Source: CAZAIO01 sp964485235
Lineage (GTDB): Bacteria > Chloroflexota > Dehalococcoidia > GIF9 > UBA5629
Length of the DNA: 18,017 bases
NCBI GenBank assembly: GCA_964485235.1
Contig: CAZAIO010000056.1
Location: forward strand, 1 to 18,017
Reading direction: 5' to 3'
Both the position numbers and the translations under genes were made by a program. Of the stretch, positions 15,549 through 18,017 are shown one piece after another (position 1 is the first letter of the stretch; each line of letters begins with the position of its first letter). The notes beneath the pieces were generated by a model that was not told where the DNA came from, searched no databases, and was given only the letters and a program-made list of their open reading frames with translations.

Positions 15549-15680
15549 TTATGTGAGCTCACCTGTAGTGACCATCACCTGTGCCTGGACTCCGGCCATT
15601 GCATAAGCATACTCTATCCGTGTTATATGATTCAACGGGCAATGCGGTCTCGGTTTCATTAAAGTCTTCATGCCCCGCAT
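15549..15680 (-). CDS. Small 43-residue ORF belonging to a repeat family
   Basis: From the ATG at 15680 the peptide starts MRGMKTLMKPRPHCPLNH and ends QVMVTTGELT. The sequence AAAGGGGTGAT lies just before that ATG and is an acceptable ribosome site. The frame stays open upstream to 15770, but that part is poorer in coding character. No domain is recognised, and there is no signal peptide or membrane segment; it is rich in basic residues at the start and has one cysteine. A decayed homologue is at 1986-2092, which shows the sequence has been copied or inherited at several sites. It could be a real small gene, or the coding-like end of a non-autonomous mobile element. I do not assign a function. 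Confidence 0.45.
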   Translation of the reverse strand: MRGMKTLMKPRPHCPLNHITRIEYAYAMAGVQAQVMVTTGELT

Positions 15681-15758
15681 ATAATCACCCCTTTCGGCCT
15701 CGTTTTTCATTTGCTTCAACCCGTTGAAAGTAACTGAATAGTTTTTGTTGCAACTCCC

Positions 15759-15786
15759 TTGACAAATCAATTTGTTGTAATATAAT
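15759..15786 (+). promoter_or_regulatory. Consensus sigma-70 promoter of the membrane protein / winged-helix operon
   Basis: TTGACA (15759-15764) and TATAAT (15781-15786) are perfect -35 and -10 hexamers, separated by 16 bases. The start codon of the first gene lies about 40 bases downstream. Two dyads overlap or abut it (15762-15775 and 15794-15810), which suggests that this strong promoter is repressed. Confidence 0.75.
15762..15775. promoter_or_regulatory. Operator-like dyad over the -35 box
   Basis: ACAAAT-CA-ATTTGT is a perfect dyad with 6-base arms and begins inside the TTGACA hexamer. A protein bound here would block RNA polymerase. Confidence 0.45.
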
Positions 15787-15793
15787 ATAAATA

Positions 15794-15810
15794 ACTTTAT
15801 AATATAAAGT
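15794..15810. promoter_or_regulatory. Operator-like dyad at the expected transcription start
   Basis: ACTTTAT-AAT-ATAAAGT has perfect 7-base arms and starts eight bases after the -10 hexamer, so it covers the expected transcription start. The winged-helix protein encoded as second gene of this operon is the obvious candidate to bind it; that is inference. Confidence 0.5.
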
Positions 15811-15832
15811 AGTTTGCAAAATGGGGGTAAAA

Positions 15833-16429
15833 ATGGTAGTGGAAAATGACCCGAAGAAGATCCAGCGTAAGATTTATGTGTCTTTTTTCCAGGATGGTTT
15901 ATGGGATATATTCCTGGGATTTTTCTTGCTGGGCTGGGGATTTACTGTCTGGCTTGATTTTCCCTGGCTCCCGGGAGCTATCTTCGTTGGTTTCTTCTGG
16001 CTGGTCCTTGGCCTGAAAAAATTGATCACCTATCCCAGGATTGGTCATGCTACACCCACGGAACAACGAAACAGGACATTAAAAAGCGCTATAGCCGGCG
16101 TTGTTGTTCTGATAGCGGTGCTATTTTTCATTCCAATAGTCGCCAGGGGAGAAGTTCAATTCCTGCATAACTATTTCGAATTCATTTTCGGTTCTATGAT
16201 CGCGATTGTCGTAGCGCTTATCGGTTGCTGGTGGAGAATCTACCGGTGGTATTTATATGCCGGTATGGTGTTTTTATTTTTTATTTTCAACCAGTGGGCC
16301 GGGTTGTCCTTCAGCCTGAGCTTCATCATGCCGGGAGGATTGATCACTCTTTGCGGATTGATTATTCTTTACCGGTTCCTCCGTCGATATCCGGTGATTC
16401 CGGAGGATGGCAATTATGAAAGCCGATAA
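15833..16429 (+). CDS. Multi-pass membrane protein, unknown function
   Basis: A 198-residue membrane protein with about six hydrophobic segments, including DIFLGFFLLGWGFTVWL, GAIFVGFFWLVLGL, AIAGVVVLIAVLFFIPIV, FGSMIAIVVALIGCWW, YAGMVFLFFIFNQW and GGLITLCGLIILY. The N-terminus (PKKIQRKIYVSFFQDG) is cytosolic and basic by the positive-inside rule. I prefer ATG 15833 because GGGGG at 15823-15827 is well placed for it; the ATG at 15821 would itself contain that ribosome site and add four residues. The gene overlaps the winged-helix gene by 14 bases and is under the promoter at 15759-15786. Pairs of a small membrane protein with a one-domain winged-helix regulator are common in bacteria and often sense the state of the envelope, but no function can be read here. 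Confidence 0.8.
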   Translation: MVVENDPKKIQRKIYVSFFQDGLWDIFLGFFLLGWGFTVWLDFPWLPGAIFVGFFWLVLGLKKLITYPRIGHATPTEQRNRTLKSAIAGVVVLIAVLFFIPIVARGEVQFLHNYFEFIFGSMIAIVVALIGCWWRIYRWYLYAGMVFLFFIFNQWAGLSFSLSFIMPGGLITLCGLIILYRFLRRYPVIPEDGNYESR

Positions 16430-16739
16430 TGAAGGAGGTAACATACAGGAACCGATTGCAAACATCGACCGCTTGATTCATGAGCCTTCGAGGTTGACAA
16501 TTATGGCCCACTTATACGTGGTTGAAAGCGCCGATTTCCTTTTCCTGGTACGTCAGACAGGAATGACCTGGGGAAACCTCTCGGTCCATATGAGCAAGCT
16601 TGAAGCGGCCGGATACCTTGAAATCAGGAAGGAGTTCCTGGGTAAGAAACCTCATACGGTGATCAGTCTTACGAACAAAGGCCGGGCGGCGTTTGAAGCA
16701 TACCGCAAAGAACTACAGAAGATTATAGAGGTAAAATAA
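16416..16739 (+). CDS. Winged-helix transcriptional regulator (HTH_34 / MarR-ArsR-like)
   Basis: A 107-residue one-domain DNA-binding protein. It has IDRLIHEPSRLTIMAHLY (first helix, typical of small winged-helix regulators), ADFLFLVRQTGMTWGNLSVHMSKLEAAGYLEI (helix-turn-helix with the recognition helix near WGNLSVHMSKLE), KEFLGKKPHTVISLTNKGRAAFEAYRKEL (wing and final helix). This is the pattern of the HTH_34 winged-helix family; dimeric repressors of their own operon are known in related families. Start choice: GGAGG at 16402-16406 is nine bases before ATG 16416, while the ATG at 16407 directly abuts it. The gene overlaps the upstream membrane protein gene by 14 bases, so the two are translationally coupled. 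Confidence 0.85.
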   Translation: MKADNEGGNIQEPIANIDRLIHEPSRLTIMAHLYVVESADFLFLVRQTGMTWGNLSVHMSKLEAAGYLEIRKEFLGKKPHTVISLTNKGRAAFEAYRKELQKIIEVK

Positions 16740-16805
16740 ATGCCTTAACTGTGCCGGGATTAAACGGCATTCCCGTCTAATATCTGCCGGTAAAAGTACG
16801 ATCTA

Positions 16806-16844
16806 CCACTGGACAAACATCGGGATGTACGTTAATCCATAATA
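16806..16844. repeat. Dispersed 39-base repeat, copy B
   Basis: Partner of 2301-2339 (30 of 39 identical, no gap, all differences transitions). It carries the dyad ACATC-GG-GATGT at 16817-16828. It lies between the convergent winged-helix gene and the 3' end of the rightmost gene, starting about 20 bases after that gene's stop on the minus strand. Confidence 0.6.
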
Positions 16845-16863
16845 ACCGGCGCTCACAACCACT

Positions 16864-18017
16864 CTACTGGAATCGTATGGTCGGGCTTTCCCAGCCTTTG
16901 TATTTCTGTAACATATCATTCCAGTTTGCAGGCAGTCCGATCGCTTTTGTGACGCAATAAGAAGGACCGTATCCCCATGTACTTATATAAGCGATCATGC
17001 CCGGCCCGGGCCCTCCTGCAACGCAGAGTTTGATATTTTGCGGATCGCGGACTATCGGCACCAGTGCTTCCGGGTCGGTTTTGCATTTTTCTACGATCCA
17101 TTCCGGAATGGGCGTCCCGTTCGGACCTGCCTTGGTTGAAGGTTCATCGCCGAGGAAAAAATGGGAACCGGGCATTTGCATGGCTTCGTAAAGAGCTTGC
17201 TGAATATCTGTTCTCGACCGCTGTTCGCGTTTTATACCGGTAAAAACATCGGGCGAGATAAGCACAAGATTATCCATGCCCCAGTTGTCCCTGTACCTGT
17301 CATATTTGGCTTTTCCCTGCCGGCTTATGGTCGCTATTATCTTTTCGACGTCGGGTGGTTCGGGAAGCACCATGTCAGGTTGCCACGTGCATGCTCCTAT
17401 AACGCTGATCGTGGGCTGGCTATAATCAAAGCCTTCGGCTACACGGAGAGGTTCCCATGCCCCCAGATATGCCGCTTCGTTCTCTGCCATGAGCATGACA
17501 TATTTAAACGGATTGCCCAGGGATTTCATATCAGGCTTTCCAGGCCATGCCTGTCCCAGATTGATCATCACCAGTCTCAAAGCACGACCGATGGTGGAAT
17601 TAGCTCGCCAGCCCGGGCCGATAGTGCTGAAATTATCGTTTATATTCAATTCATCTATAAGCTTCGGGCCACTGATAACGAGAAGAGGTGACACTAAACC
17701 TGCCGTGCATTGCAGTCCCCGCAGGTCGAAAGCAGGATCAGCGATGGCCTCAACAGCAGCGATAACAACGGGGAAATACTGGGGAAGACATCCTGCCATT
17801 ACAGCATTAATGGCGACCTTTTCTACGGTAGCCTTTCCCCCTCCCGGCTCGATTGGACCGATGATATGTTGACGGGGCAAATCAGTCCCTTCCAGCATCC
17901 GGTTGACTGCCTCTTCCGTTGGTGGTACGAGAGGCATTCCATCGCTCCAACCCCGTTGAAGAAAATACTTCTCCATGCTTTCCCATGCGTCAGTATAATT
18001 AATTCCTTCAAAGGAAA
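16864..18017 (-). CDS. Conserved protein with WSDGMPLVPPT motif (UGSC-associated type), 5' end beyond window
   Basis: An open frame of 370 residues from an internal ATG at 17976, continued by 13 further in-frame codons (SFEGINYTDAWES) up to the right edge without a stop, so the true start is outside. Striking segments are GWSDGMPLVPPTEEAVNRML, IGPIEPGGGKATVEKVAINAVMAGC, LRGLQCTAGLVSPLLVISGP, GWRANSTIGRALRLVMINLG, and AGGPGPGMIAYISTWGYGPS near the C-terminus. I recognise this as a conserved protein of anaerobes and soil bacteria that often lies beside UGSC-motif (seleno)proteins; the partner, if present, would be outside the window. Cysteines include two in the central AGC and LQCTAG motifs. 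No signal peptide or membrane segment is evident in the visible part. The reaction is unknown to me. It ends with TAG at 16866-16864. Confidence 0.75.
   Translation of the reverse strand, partial: SFEGINYTDAWESMEKYFLQRGWSDGMPLVPPTEEAVNRMLEGTDLPRQHIIGPIEPGGGKATVEKVAINAVMAGCLPQYFPVVIAAVEAIADPAFDLRGLQCTAGLVSPLLVISGPKLIDELNINDNFSTIGPGWRANSTIGRALRLVMINLGQAWPGKPDMKSLGNPFKYVMLMAENEAAYLGAWEPLRVAEGFDYSQPTISVIGACTWQPDMVLPEPPDVEKIIATISRQGKAKYDRYRDNWGMDNLVLISPDVFTGIKREQRSRTDIQQALYEAMQMPGSHFFLGDEPSTKAGPNGTPIPEWIVEKCKTDPEALVPIVRDPQNIKLCVAGGPGPGMIAYISTWGYGPSYCVTKAIGLPANWNDMLQKYKGWESPTIRFQ

Noticed and set aside
16741..16805. Terminator between the winged-helix gene and the rightmost gene
   Set aside because: Several short G/C stems of four to five bases compete with each other and no run of T follows on either strand.
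17161..17691. 176-codon plus-strand ORF
   Set aside because: Lies wholly antisense to the rightmost conserved gene, with no ribosome site or domain; a shadow frame.
1..18017. CRISPR array, tRNA, rRNA, integrase or transposase
   Set aside because: No regularly spaced direct repeats, no tRNA-like TTCGA arm in a non-coding stretch and no transposase or integrase motif were seen on either strand.

Overview
The window is AT-moderate bacterial DNA with a mixed catabolic and envelope gene content. It carries an MmgE/PrpD protein, the start of a molybdopterin oxidoreductase, a complete TRAP transporter with its own two-component system, two ACMSD-like amidohydrolases, a small polysaccharide synthesis operon and several small membrane and regulatory proteins. 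The style of the genes (Cys-lipoprotein binding protein with a Pro/Ser/Ala linker, anaerobe-type molybdoenzyme, a protein starting with a WSDGMPLVPPT-like motif, small GGxxAIxxK membrane protein) suggests an anaerobic, probably uncultured bacterium, with Chloroflexota (Dehalococcoidia-like) my best guess. That placement is inference from family resemblance. An internal run of 100 N shows this is a scaffold from a draft or metagenome assembly.

Layout. 1-1944, minus strand: a partial Mo/W-bis-MGD oxidoreductase and, upstream of it, an MmgE/PrpD protein. 1945-2375: gene-free DNA with two degenerate dispersed repeats, each of which has a partner copy in the right part of the window. 2376-4412, minus: sensor histidine kinase and NarL-type response regulator, overlapping by 14 bases; the kinase 3' end is broken only by an assembly artefact (100 N flanked by an exact 55-base duplication). 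4712-10067, plus: DctP, DctQ and DctM of a TRAP transporter, then two tandem paralogous amidohydrolases. 10196-14404, minus: cellulose-synthase-like glycosyltransferase with PilZ domain, sugar-nucleotide transferase and GH26-like lipoprotein, apparently one operon in that order. 14735-16739: a lone NfeD OB-fold domain, a small membrane protein, a 43-residue repeated ORF, and a membrane protein plus winged-helix regulator operon behind a near-consensus promoter with two dyads. 16864-18017, minus: a conserved protein open at the right edge.

How they may work together. The two-component pair is divergent from the TRAP genes and probably controls them; the TRAP system would import an organic (possibly aromatic) acid, and the twin amidohydrolases downstream are candidates to decarboxylate or hydrolyse it. 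The polysaccharide operon pairs a c-di-GMP-responsive (PilZ) synthase with a precursor-making nucleotidyltransferase and a secreted glycanase, a layout known from exopolysaccharide systems. I do not see a CRISPR array, tRNA, rRNA or intact transposase. The most distinctive items are the long hairpin that fills the dctP-dctQ spacer, the two paralogous amidohydrolases lacking the first metal-ligand histidine, the two dispersed repeat families, and the promoter/operator layout before the winged-helix operon.
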